The notes under the pieces are model-generated. The model was not told the origin of the DNA. It worked only from the letters and a program-made list of their open reading frames with translations, and did no database searches. From assembly GCF_014655595.1 (NCBI RefSeq), contig NZ_BNBL01000001.1:219284-283283 (forward strand): DNA of 64,000 nucleotides, in the 5' to 3' direction. Shown in pieces: positions 15,184 through 22,965 of the stretch. The translations under genes and the position numbers were made by a program. The first letter of the stretch is position 1; every line of letters starts with the position of its first letter. This stretch comes from Streptomyces griseocarneus (GTDB lineage: Bacteria; Actinomycetota; Actinomycetes; Streptomycetales; Streptomycetaceae).

Positions 15184-16816
15184 GGGGAAACTGTAAAGCG
15201 CCCGTGCGCAGCCGGAATCGCTGCAATTTGCCGGTGGGCGTGCGCGGGAGGGCGTCGAGGAACTCGATCTCGCGAGGGCACTTGTACGGAACGATCTCCT
15301 TTTTGGTGAACTCCCGTAGCTCCGCGACCGTTTCCGGGGTACGGGGCACGCCCGGCCGCAGCACGACGTGGGCGACGACGATCTCGCCGCGCCGCTCGTC
15401 GGGGCGCCCGGTGACGGCCGCTTCGAGGACGTCGGGGTGGCGCAGCAGGGCCTCCTCGACCTCGGGTCCGGCGATGTTGTAGCCGGCCGAGATGATCATG
15501 TCGTCGGCGCGGGCCACGTAGCGGAAGTAGCCGTCCGGTTCGCGGACGTAGGTGTCGCCCGTGATGTTCCAGCCGCCGCGCACGTACTGGCTCTGGCGCT
15601 CGTCCGCCAGGTAGCGGCAGCCGGTGGGGCCGCGCACGGCCAGCAGCCCGGGCTCGCCGTCGGGCACGGGACGGCCGGCCGGGTCCACGACGCGGGCCTC
15701 GTAGCCGGGGACCGGCAGCCCGGTGGTGCCCGGGCGTATGAGGTCGTCGGCGGCGGAGATGAAGATGTGCAGCATCTCGGTGGCGCCGATGCCGTTGATG
15801 ACGCGCAGCCCGGTGGCGCGGTGCCAGTCGTGCCAGAGGGCGGCGGGCAGGTGCTCGCCGGCCGAGACGCATCTGCGCAGCGAGGAGACGTCGTACGCGC
15901 CGAGCCGGCCGAGCATCGCGCGGTAGGCGGTGGGGGCGGTGAACAGGACGGAGACGCGGTGGCGTTGGACGTCGGCGAGCAGCCGCTCGGGGCCGCCCCA
16001 GTCGGCGAGCAGGGTCTGGGCGCCCGCGCGGAGCGGGAAGACGACGAGGCCGCCGAGGCCGAAGGTGAAGCCGAGCGGCGGGCTGCCCGCGAAGACGTCG
16101 TCGGGGGTTGGCCGCAGGACGTGGGCGGAGAAGGTGTCGGCGATGGCGAGGACGTCGCGGTGGAAGTGGACGCAGCCCTTGGGACGGCCGGTGGTGCCGG
16201 AGGTGAAGGCGATGAGCGCGACGTCGTCGGCGGAAGTGTCGCACGCCACATAGGATGTGGGTTTATTTGCCGCGAGCCGCAGAAGGTCGCCGGGCGCCTC
16301 CCCGCCGAACAGCGCAATCCGTAAGTGTGGCACCTCCGCGTTGATCAGGTCGTCGGCCGATCGGGTGTCGCACAGGGCGTGGCTGACGCGCGCGATCCGG
16401 CAGACGGTCGCCAGCTCGTGGGCGCGCTGGGCCGCCAGTACGGTCACGGCCACCGCTCCCGCCTTCATCACCGCGAGCCAGCAGGCGGCGAGCCAGGGCG
16501 TGGTGGGGCCGCGCAGCAGCACGCGGTGGCCGGGGAGCACCCCCAGGTCGTCGGTGAGGGCGTGGGCGATCCGGTCGGCGTGTGCCGAGAGTTCGCCGTA
16601 GGACCAGACGAGCCCCGAGGCGTCCCGCACCGCCGGCCGGTCCGGCCCCAGCCGCGCCACCGTCGCGTCCAGGAGCTCCGCACCGCAGTTGAGGCGGTCC
16701 GGATAGGACAGCGCGCCGGGTCCGGCGAGGTCGAAGCGGAGCTCCGGCCACTGCCCCGGAGGCGGGAGATGGTCGCGCGCAAACGTGTCGGCATGGGCCG
16801 ACGGGTTGAGCTCCAT
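15176..16816 (-). CDS. Aryl-CoA ligase (benzoate/2-aminobenzoate-CoA ligase type)
   Basis: An AMP-forming acyl-CoA synthetase of 546 residues that activates a carboxylic acid to its CoA thioester through an acyl-AMP. The P-loop-like IAFTSGTTGRPKGCVHFH is at about residue 180, with GATEMLHIF near 318, TGDTYVREPDGYFRYVARADDMI near 410 and the C-terminal PRTPTGKLQRF with the adenylation lysine. The best fit is the benzoate-CoA ligase subfamily. I choose ATG 16816 (MELNPSAHADTF) because it has a G-rich site and the family start; an in-frame ATG at 16879 adds 21 residues. In context it would activate 2-aminobenzoate or a related aromatic acid. Confidence 0.88.
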   Translation of the reverse strand: MELNPSAHADTFARDHLPPPGQWPELRFDLAGPGALSYPDRLNCGAELLDATVARLGPDRPAVRDASGLVWSYGELSAHADRIAHALTDDLGVLPGHRVLLRGPTTPWLAACWLAVMKAGAVAVTVLAAQRAHELATVCRIARVSHALCDTRSADDLINAEVPHLRIALFGGEAPGDLLRLAANKPTSYVACDTSADDVALIAFTSGTTGRPKGCVHFHRDVLAIADTFSAHVLRPTPDDVFAGSPPLGFTFGLGGLVVFPLRAGAQTLLADWGGPERLLADVQRHRVSVLFTAPTAYRAMLGRLGAYDVSSLRRCVSAGEHLPAALWHDWHRATGLRVINGIGATEMLHIFISAADDLIRPGTTGLPVPGYEARVVDPAGRPVPDGEPGLLAVRGPTGCRYLADERQSQYVRGGWNITGDTYVREPDGYFRYVARADDMIISAGYNIAGPEVEEALLRHPDVLEAAVTGRPDERRGEIVVAHVVLRPGVPRTPETVAELREFTKKEIVPYKCPREIEFLDALPRTPTGKLQRFRLRTGALQFPRD

Positions 16817-16905
16817 CGCGGATGCGCCCCCTCGCGCCGAGAAGAAGAAGGAGGTGAACGGGGGTCTTGCCAGCGACACGGATCCACTGTCAGCGTAGCG
16901 AGTTG

Positions 16906-16935
16906 GTGACGGCAGTCAACAGAGCGCGATAACTC
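16906..16935 (+). promoter_or_regulatory. Second copy of the cluster promoter/operator element
   Basis: GTGACGGCAGTCA followed after 9 bp by GATAACT matches the element at 11164-11193 at 22 of 30 positions. It lies 52 bp before the acyl-CoA dehydrogenase start, in the divergent gap with the ligase. The dyad TGACggcaGTCA is at 16907-16918. Confidence 0.6.
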
Positions 16936-16986
16936 CCGCACCTGGCACAGCGGGTGCAGCAGGATGCAAGGGAAAGGGTGGACCCG

Positions 16987-18165
16987 GTGACCACACCGTT
17001 CACACTGGACAGGGAGCAGCGCGCGTGGTGCGCCGAGCTGCGCGCGCTCGCCGCCGAGAAGTTGCGCCCCCTGGCCGACGAAGGCGCCCCCGGCGGGACC
17101 GGCAGCGTCAATCGTCCGCTCGTCGCCGCGCTCGGCGAACTCGGGCTGCTGGCCCGCGTGGTGCCCGCCACCGGCCCGGTCAGCGCCATGGACCTGTGCC
17201 TGCTGCGCGAGTCGCTCGCCCAGGAGTGCACCGAGGCCGAGACCGCCCTCGCCCTCCAGGGCCTCGGCGCCCACCCCCTCCTGCGGTGGGGCACGGCCGG
17301 GCAGCGAGCGCGCTGGCTGCCCGACGTCGCGGCCGGCCGGATCGTCACCGCCTTCGCGCTCAGTGAGCCGGAGGCCGGCTCCGACGCGGCGTCCCTGCGC
17401 CTGCGCGCGGATCCGGCCCCCGCTCCCGGCCCCGGCGGCGGCCCTGGCCCCGGCTCAGGCCCGGGCTCCGGCTGGCGGCTCACCGGCGAGAAGTGCTGGA
17501 TCTCCAACGCCCCCGAGGCCGACCTCTACACCGTCTTCGCCCGCACCGGCCCCGCCCCCGGCGCGTCCGGCATCACCGCCTTCCTGGTCCCCGGCGACCG
17601 GCCCGGCCTCACCGGCAGCCCCCTCGAGATGCTCAGCCCCCACCCCGTCGGCACCCTCACCTTCGACGGCGTCCCGGTCGGACCGGACGACGTCATCGGA
17701 GAGGTCGGCGGCGGCTTCACCGTCGCCATGCGCACCCTCGACCTCTTCCGCCCCAGCGTCGGCGCCTTCGCCGTCGGCATGGCCCGCGCCGCCCTGCGCG
17801 CCGCCGTGGCCCACGCGGGCGAACGCCACGCCTTCGGCGGCCCGTTGAAGGACCTCCAGGCCGTCTCCCACCAGCTCGCCGAGATGGCCACCCGCACCGA
17901 GGCCGCCGCCCTGCTCGTCCTCGCGGCGGCCGCCTCCTACGACGCGGGCGAGCCGGGCATCGCCCGGCGCTCCGCCATGGCCAAGCTCTTCGCCACCGAG
18001 ACCGCGCAGTACGTCGTCGACGCCGCCGTCCAGATCCACGGCGCCCGCGCCCTGCGCCGCGGCCACCTCCTGGAACACCTCTACCGCGAGGTCCGCGCCC
18101 CGCGCGTCTACGAGGGCGCCACCGAGGTCCAGCGCGCCATCATCGCCAAGGAGCTCTACCGATGA
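16987..18165 (+). CDS. Acyl-CoA dehydrogenase
   Basis: A 392-residue flavin enzyme that oxidises an acyl- or ring-CoA ester to the enoyl form. It shows the helical N-domain, ITAFALSEPEAGSDAASL near residue 120 (FAD/substrate signature), EKCWISNAPEAD near 170, and the C-terminal VYEGATEVQRAI with E376 at the usual catalytic base position. The insert PAPAPGPGGGPGPGSG between residues about 142 and 162 is a low-complexity loop not typical of the family. The GTG at 16987 starts MTTPFTLDREQRAW, which fits the family. It overlaps the RidA-like gene by ATGA. Confidence 0.92.
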   Translation: MTTPFTLDREQRAWCAELRALAAEKLRPLADEGAPGGTGSVNRPLVAALGELGLLARVVPATGPVSAMDLCLLRESLAQECTEAETALALQGLGAHPLLRWGTAGQRARWLPDVAAGRIVTAFALSEPEAGSDAASLRLRADPAPAPGPGGGPGPGSGPGSGWRLTGEKCWISNAPEADLYTVFARTGPAPGASGITAFLVPGDRPGLTGSPLEMLSPHPVGTLTFDGVPVGPDDVIGEVGGGFTVAMRTLDLFRPSVGAFAVGMARAALRAAVAHAGERHAFGGPLKDLQAVSHQLAEMATRTEAAALLVLAAAASYDAGEPGIARRSAMAKLFATETAQYVVDAAVQIHGARALRRGHLLEHLYREVRAPRVYEGATEVQRAIIAKELYR

Positions 18166-18560
18166 CCCTGCACCGACTCAACCCGGCCGCCCTCTCCCCG
18201 CCCACCGGCTTCAGCCACGCCGTCACCGCCACCGGCACCCGCCTGGTCTTCCTGGCCGGCCAGACCGCCCTCGACACGGACGGCAAGATCGTCCCCGGCG
18301 GCCTTCCGGAACAGTTCGAGAAGGCCCTGGCCAACCTCCTGGCCGCCCTGCGCGCCGCCGGAGGCGGGCCGGCGGACCTGGCCCGGGTCACCGTCTACGC
18401 CACGGACGTCGGCGCGTACCGCTCCCACGCCCGGGAACTCGGCGCCGTCTGGCGCCGGCTGGCCGGGCGCGACTACCCCGCCATGGCGGTCATCGGCACG
18501 ACCCGGCTCTGGGACGAACAGGCGCTGGTGGAGCTGGACGGGGTGGCCGTGCTGCCGTGA
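18162..18560 (+). CDS. RidA/YjgF-family protein lacking the deaminase arginine
   Basis: This 132-residue protein has the Rid fold: NPAALSPPTGFSHAVTATG at the start, VFLAGQTALDTDGKIVPG (about 28-45), a long helix FEKALANLLAALRAAGGG and VTVYATDV (about 76-83). In canonical RidA the segment YPARS carries the Arg that hydrolyses enamine/imine intermediates. Here the matching segment is YPAMAV, so that Arg is replaced by Met, as in Rid subfamilies without proven deaminase activity. Its tight coupling to the dehydrogenase suggests a role in the aryl-CoA pathway, perhaps binding a nitrogen-containing intermediate, but deamination should not be assumed. Confidence 0.9.
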   Translation: MTLHRLNPAALSPPTGFSHAVTATGTRLVFLAGQTALDTDGKIVPGGLPEQFEKALANLLAALRAAGGGPADLARVTVYATDVGAYRSHARELGAVWRRLAGRDYPAMAVIGTTRLWDEQALVELDGVAVLP

Positions 18561-18631
18561 CCGGGCGCGCGGGGTACGGTGTGACGCCGGTCGATGGTCG
18601 CCGTGCGAGAGTGGAGAAGGTGGGCGTTTCG

Positions 18632-19255
18632 ATGGCGTCTCGTCGGAGTGCCGACCCCGGCGGCCTGACCTTCACCGAGCGCGCCCGGCGGCAGCAGATC
18701 GTCGAGTGCACGATCGACCTGATCTCGAGCCGCGGCTATCCCGGCACCTCGCTCTCGGCGATCGCCGAGGAGGCGGGCATCTCCAAGGCCGCGATCCTCT
18801 ACCACTTCTCCTCGAAGGACAACCTCACGCGGGCCACGCTGGAGCACGTGCTCGAGCGCTTCCTCGCCCATGTGACGGAGCGGGTGGAGCGGGAGACGGA
18901 CCCGGCCGCCGCCGTCGTCGCGTACGTCCGCGCGATGATCTCCTACCAGCACGCCAACCGCCGGCACGTCCGCGTGATCACCGAGATGCTGCTCGACGAC
19001 AAGGGCGGCACGCGGCTCAAGACGCCGGGCTCCCACGACACGTACGACCGCTGGCAGGGCCTGTCCCGCCTGCTGGCCGCGGGCCAGGAGGCGGGCGCCT
19101 TCCGCGCGTTCGACCCGCGGACCACGGCCCTGGCCGTCGGCGGGGCCATCGACAACGTGATCTCCTACTGGCTCGTCCACCCGGAGTTCGACCTCGACGC
19201 CGCGGCCGACGAGCTGGTGACCTTCACCATGAACGCGATCGGGCACCGGGACTGA
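18632..19255 (+). CDS. TetR-family transcriptional regulator
   Basis: This 207-residue protein has an N-terminal TetR HTH: FTERARRQQIVECTIDLIS, then GYPGTSLSAIAEEAGISKAAILYHFSSKDNL (about residues 32-62). The C-terminal ligand domain is helical and typical in length. I prefer ATG 18632, which has GGAGAAGG 11 bp upstream, over in-frame starts at 18557 and 18620. It lies 71 bp after the RidA-like gene in the same direction and may be the last gene of the aryl-CoA cluster. It could bind the tandem operators at 20544-20579, 1.3 kb away, but nothing in the sequence proves this. Confidence 0.88.
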   Translation: MASRRSADPGGLTFTERARRQQIVECTIDLISSRGYPGTSLSAIAEEAGISKAAILYHFSSKDNLTRATLEHVLERFLAHVTERVERETDPAAAVVAYVRAMISYQHANRRHVRVITEMLLDDKGGTRLKTPGSHDTYDRWQGLSRLLAAGQEAGAFRAFDPRTTALAVGGAIDNVISYWLVHPEFDLDAAADELVTFTMNAIGHRD

Positions 19256-19297
19256 GCCCCGTCCGGCCCTGTTACCGGCTTCGGCCCCCGCTCCCGC

Positions 19298-20521
19298 TCA
19301 CGCCCGCGCGAAGGCGGGCGCCCGCTCCGGCCGTATGCCGACACCGCCGAGATACCCGGCCAGGGTGCGCAGCGGCGGTACGCGCCGCAGCAGCCGGAAC
19401 GGGACGGGCAGCCGCTCCGGGTCGAGCCGGCCCTCGAGGGCGGGGCGCAGCAGCGTCTCGTGCTCGCCCAGCTGCATCCGCTGGATGACGGCCGCGGGCA
19501 GCCGGCGCCGCCGCTGCACCCGGGCGAGGCCGCGGACGCCCACGCCGCCGCGCCGCAGCGGCTCCGCGAGCAGGCGGGCGGCCGCGACGGCGTCCTGCAC
19601 GGCGAGGTTGACGCCCACGCCGCCCGTCGGCGACATGATGTGCGCGGCGTCCCCGATGCACAGCAGCCCCGGCCGGTACCAGCGCCGCAGGTGCCCCATC
19701 GTCACCTCGAGCAGCTTCACGTCGTCCCAGGAGCCGATCGCCTTCGTCACCTCCGGCCCCCAGTCGAACAGCTCGCCGACGCGGTCGCGGAACCACTGGA
19801 TGTCGTTGGCCCGCAGCGCGCGGTCGGTGCCCTTCTCGATGAGGTAGGAGGTCTGGTAGAACGCCCCCCGGTCCATCGTGACCGCGAACTGCCGGCCGCG
19901 GGCGCGCATGAACACCCGCCCGTCCTGGGAGCCGTCGCCCTGCGCCGGCACCCGTACGTTCCACACGTCCATCGGCACGTCGACGTACTCCGGCCGCAGC
20001 CCGGCCGCCGCGCGCACCACCGAGTCCCGGCCGTCGCACGCGACGACGAGATCGGCGGCGATCTCCCCGCTCGTCCCGTCCGGCCCGGCGTACCGCACCC
20101 CGGTCACGCGGCCGCCGTCGGTGCGCAGCCCGGTGACGGCGGTGCGCATCCGCAGGGTGAAGGAGGGCTCCTGGCGGGCGGCGCCCGCGAGCAGGTCGAG
20201 GAAGTCCCACTGCGGAACCATGGCGATGTACTTGTGCCGCCCGGGTATGCGCCGCAGGTCGGACAGCGTGATGACGGCGTCCCCGATGTGCATCCGCACC
20301 TCGTCGAGCCTGCGTGCGGGGAGCTCGGCGAACCGCTGCCCCAGCCCGAGTTCGTCCAGCAGCCGCAGCGTGGACGGATGCACGGTGTCCCCCCGGAAGT
20401 CCCGCAGGAAGTCCCCGTGCTTCTCCAGCACGGTCACCTCCACCCCGGCCCGGGCCAGCAACAACCCCAGCATCAACCCGGCGGGCCCGCCCCCGACGAC
20501 ACAGCACGTGGTGCGCTCCAT
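19298..20521 (-). CDS. FAD-dependent monooxygenase (PHBH family)
   Basis: A 407-residue class A flavin hydroxylase. CCVVGGGPAGLMLGLLLARAG (residues 6-26) binds FAD, VVACDGRDSVVR (about 160) is the DG motif and CIGDAAHIMSPTGGVGVNLAVQDA (about 285) is the second FAD/ribityl motif. Enzymes of this family hydroxylate aromatic compounds with NAD(P)H and oxygen. It starts behind GAGGGGAG and is preceded by two TetR-type palindromes, so its expression is probably inducible. It converges on the TetR gene with a 42-bp gap. The substrate is unknown; it may be a detoxification or tailoring enzyme. Confidence 0.9.
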   Translation of the reverse strand: MERTTCCVVGGGPAGLMLGLLLARAGVEVTVLEKHGDFLRDFRGDTVHPSTLRLLDELGLGQRFAELPARRLDEVRMHIGDAVITLSDLRRIPGRHKYIAMVPQWDFLDLLAGAARQEPSFTLRMRTAVTGLRTDGGRVTGVRYAGPDGTSGEIAADLVVACDGRDSVVRAAAGLRPEYVDVPMDVWNVRVPAQGDGSQDGRVFMRARGRQFAVTMDRGAFYQTSYLIEKGTDRALRANDIQWFRDRVGELFDWGPEVTKAIGSWDDVKLLEVTMGHLRRWYRPGLLCIGDAAHIMSPTGGVGVNLAVQDAVAAARLLAEPLRRGGVGVRGLARVQRRRRLPAAVIQRMQLGEHETLLRPALEGRLDPERLPVPFRLLRRVPPLRTLAGYLGGVGIRPERAPAFARA

Positions 20522-20543
20522 GCGTCCGCTCCCCTCACTGTTT

Positions 20544-20579
20544 CTGACCGCCTGGTCAGCTGTCTGACCGATCGGTCAG
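20544..20579. promoter_or_regulatory. Tandem TetR-type operators
   Basis: CTGACCgcctGGTCAG at 20544-20559 and the perfect palindrome CTGACCGATCGGTCAG at 20564-20579 are 20 bp apart centre to centre (two helical turns), 22 bp before the monooxygenase start. A -10-like TAGACT on the minus strand at 20594-20599 places them around the transcription start. Confidence 0.75.
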
Positions 20580-20711
20580 ACGATGTGGTGGGCAGTCTAC
20601 GCAGACGTACCGGGCGTCGGTTGACCCGGATAAACAGGAGGAAGGATCCACGGGCCGCGTGATAGGCCTAGGGGGTTCGTATGCGATCCGGTTCGAGGCG
20701 AAAGGCCATGC

Positions 20712-21227
20712 GTGCGTACCCACCACACCTGGAGCACCCGGGCCGAGACCGGTGCCGACATCCCCGCCGTCCGTGAGGTGAACCTCGCGGCGTTCGAGAC
20801 GCCGCTGGAGGCCGACCTCGTCGACGCGCTGCGCGCCGACCCCGCCTGGATCGACGGCCTGTCCGTCGTCAGCACCGACGGGGACGGCCGGGTCGTCGGC
20901 CACGCCCTGCTGACGCGCTGCCACATCGGCGACACCCCGGCCCTGTGCCTGGCCCCCGTCGCCGTACGGCCCGAGCACCAGAAGACCGGCGCCGGCTCGG
21001 CCGCCGTCCGCGCCGCCCTGAAGGCGGCCAGGGACATGGGGGAGCGCTACGTCACCGTCCTCGGACACCCGGCGTACTACCCCCGCTTCGGCTTCACCCG
21101 CGCCTCCGTGCACGGCATCGGCCTGACCATCGACGTCCCGGACGAGGCCATGATGGCCATGGCCCTCGACGAGGCCCACCCCCTGCCGAGCGGCACCGTC
21201 CGCTACGCGGCACCCTTCGCCATCTGA
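20712..21227 (+). CDS. GNAT-family N-acetyltransferase
   Basis: A 171-residue acetyltransferase with the GNAT core: RAETGADIPAVREVNLAAF at the start, then PALCLAPVAVRPEHQKTGAGSAAVRAAL (about residues 77-104), containing the acetyl-CoA binding Q/RxxGxG/A-like loop, and VTVLGHPAYYPRFGFTRA (about 117-134). The latter is the YjhB/YhbS-like ending that binds the product side. The GTG at 20712 gives the family start (ATG at 20708 is out of frame). The acceptor substrate is not predictable. It ends 3 bp before the stop of the convergent GGCT-like gene. Confidence 0.88.
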   Translation: MRTHHTWSTRAETGADIPAVREVNLAAFETPLEADLVDALRADPAWIDGLSVVSTDGDGRVVGHALLTRCHIGDTPALCLAPVAVRPEHQKTGAGSAAVRAALKAARDMGERYVTVLGHPAYYPRFGFTRASVHGIGLTIDVPDEAMMAMALDEAHPLPSGTVRYAAPFAI

Positions 21228-21230
21228 CGC

Positions 21231-21908
21231 CTACTCCCCGGAGAACAGGGCCGTGATCTGCTCCACGGTCCAGTTCTCCGCCGCACCGGGCGCGCGGGAG
21301 AGGTAGGAGGCGATCGCACGGTCGTCCCACGCCCCCGCCCGGCGCAGCCCTGCGGTGAGGTGCCGGAGGTAGGCGGTGGACGGACTGGTGTGGCTCACCG
21401 CCGACAGTGACCAGGGAGCGGTGAAGGTGAGCACGGGCACGTCCTCGAGATACCCGGGACACACCAGCGTCTCGTACCGCCCGGGCCCCAGCACGTGCCG
21501 CCCCTCCCGGAGAACCACCCCGAGATCGAGGTCGGCCCCCGGCGGCTCGTACATCTCCTGAGCGGCGATGTCCCCGAACTGCTGCGCGGTGACGAGATGG
21601 GCACACGCCCACACCGTCCCGGGCGCCTGCGGATCGTAGAAGGCCCTGCCCCCGGCCCACACCGGCGACTCGGTCGCGAAGTACAACGCCCCCGGCATCT
21701 CCACCGGCACCGACTCCCGAGGAGGCGCCGGATCCCGGCTCCCGGGAACCCCCCTCCCCGCCCCGGGCGGCCGCCCCCCGGCCAGGTAATAACGCAGCCT
21801 CCCCGGATCCATGTTGGACCCGTAGGAGGCATACCAGACCCTGCCGGGCCTGGAGGAACGGCCGCTCACCGCAGGCCTGCTGAGACGACGAGCGCTGCTC
21901 AAGCTCAC
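21231..21908 (-). CDS. GGCT/AIG2-like fold protein
   Basis: A 225-residue protein whose VWYASYGSNMDPGRLRYYL (about residues 26-44) carries the YGSN signature of gamma-glutamylcyclotransferase-like folds. A candidate acidic residue sits in ALYFATESPVWAG, and GRYETLVCPGYLEDV comes later. Similar streptomycete proteins are sometimes mislabelled histone deacetylase. Catalysis on gamma-glutamyl compounds is possible but not shown. The start is uncertain: I use GTG 21908 (MSLSSARRLSRP); the open frame continues upstream to 22157, but that part is Arg/Pro-rich and overlaps a relic gene. Confidence 0.7.
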   Translation of the reverse strand: MSLSSARRLSRPAVSGRSSRPGRVWYASYGSNMDPGRLRYYLAGGRPPGAGRGVPGSRDPAPPRESVPVEMPGALYFATESPVWAGGRAFYDPQAPGTVWACAHLVTAQQFGDIAAQEMYEPPGADLDLGVVLREGRHVLGPGRYETLVCPGYLEDVPVLTFTAPWSLSAVSHTSPSTAYLRHLTAGLRRAGAWDDRAIASYLSRAPGAAENWTVEQITALFSGE

Positions 21909-21937
21909 TCCGTGAAAACGTCGTACCGACGGCTTGG

Positions 21938-22102
21938 ATGCGGGCCTGGGGTGAGAATCCGGGGCTGGGCCGCTGGGGCGTGGCCAAGGCGGTCGAGGAG
22001 CTGATCGAGCTCGGCTACTACGTACGCCGGACCGTGCGCGATGAGGGAGACTGGCCTGCACTTGAGGTTGCGGCAGCGAGGTCTGGTTCCGCGCGCCCTT
22101 GA
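21938..22102 (+). pseudogene. Relic of a helix-turn-helix/replication-type protein
   Basis: A 54-codon open stretch reads ENPGLGRWGVAKAVEELI followed by ELGYYVRRTVRDEG. That is the recognition part of a winged-helix domain common in actinomycete mobile-element and prophage proteins (helix plus LGYYVRR turn). No upstream half or good start is present, so this is most likely the remains of a larger gene broken when the accessory patch entered. Confidence 0.5.
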
Positions 22103-22168
22103 CGGGCCGGTGAGACCGGCGTGATGGTCTTGCAACCAGGCGCAACTGACTCGACACCGGAGGCAGTT

Positions 22169-22480
22169 ATGGCACTAAATTTCATGGGGATGGACCCTGA
22201 AACGAAGGAAGAGGGGTCTGCCACGGTCTGGGTTCACCATGAGCAGCAGAGGATCATCATCCAAGGTGTGACCGCCGACGATGCTCTGACAGAGGAGGTC
22301 GGCAGCACCGAGTGGGTGCCCGGCCACGCGGTGGGGATCCCTGCGCATGAGTCGGTGATCTCCCTGCCCCTACGGATGGTGCCGATCTTGAGGAAGGCGT
22401 GCGATGCCGCAGAACGTGCCGGACTTTCCGACGCTGCTCCGGAGCGCGCAGAGGACAGCAGTCCATCTGGAGATGCGTGA
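22169..22480 (+). CDS. Small hypothetical protein of the DUF6879 neighbourhood
   Basis: A 103-residue acidic protein starting MALNFMGMDPETKEEGSATV. Its middle, WVHHEQQRIIIQGVTADD, resembles a short beta-rich module seen in small genes placed just before DUF6879 genes in actinomycetes. The C-terminal LRMVPILRKACDAAERAGL is a predicted helix. The ATG at 22169 has CCGGAGG. The last 77 bp overlap the DUF6879 gene in another frame, so the two are coupled. No function is known. Confidence 0.7.
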   Translation: MALNFMGMDPETKEEGSATVWVHHEQQRIIIQGVTADDALTEEVGSTEWVPGHAVGIPAHESVISLPLRMVPILRKACDAAERAGLSDAAPERAEDSSPSGDA

Positions 22481-22934
22481 CACCTACGGCGTCGCCGGCG
22501 AAGCCGAAGAGTTCGAGCAGTGGAAGCGCACCGGCGAAGTAGACCTTGACCCGGAGTCCGAGGGCTGGTCCCGTTGGGTGTCCATGGTCCGCGAGGCCAC
22601 TGCCCGGGGCGTGATCATGCGGCGGGCACGCATCGTGTCCGAGCCGGTGAGCCAGTACATCAAGTACGAGTACACCACCACCGCCGTGAACGTCGCCGTG
22701 GGCGAGCAGGTCCGCTGGCTGCCCAGGCGGAAGGCGCTCGGCATCGCTGTACCCGCCGCCGACTTCTGGCTCTTCGACGATCGTCTCGTCCGGTTCAACC
22801 TCTTTACTGGCGACGGAGACTGGGCCGAACCCCGGTTCGAGATCACCGAGGACCCGGCCGTAGCCCGGCTGTGCGCCTCTGCGTTCGAAGCCGTGTGGGA
22901 GCGCGGCATTCCACACGAGGAGTACAAGGTCTAG
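22404..22934 (+). CDS. DUF6879 family protein
   Basis: A 176-residue protein recognised by its start PDFPTLLRSAQRTAVHLEMRD, the segment RGVIMRRARIVSEPVSQYIKYEY (about residues 73-95), RWLPRRKAL (about 109) and WLFDDRLVRFNLF (about 126-138). DUF6879 proteins usually sit beside XRE-DUF5753 regulators or DUF397 proteins in actinomycete accessory loci, where the fold is thought to act in a toxin-antitoxin-like or signalling pair. The frameshifted XRE gene follows after 31 bp. The ATG at 22404 has GAGGAAGG. Confidence 0.82.
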   Translation: MPQNVPDFPTLLRSAQRTAVHLEMRDTYGVAGEAEEFEQWKRTGEVDLDPESEGWSRWVSMVREATARGVIMRRARIVSEPVSQYIKYEYTTTAVNVAVGEQVRWLPRRKALGIAVPAADFWLFDDRLVRFNLFTGDGDWAEPRFEITEDPAVARLCASAFEAVWERGIPHEEYKV

Positions 22935-22965
22935 CCGCCCCTCGCCATCGTCGGACTGCAAGCAC

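Noticed and set aside
20641..20711. tRNA or small RNA before the GNAT gene
   Set aside because: The GGTTCGAGGC stretch resembles a T-loop, but no cloverleaf could be drawn.
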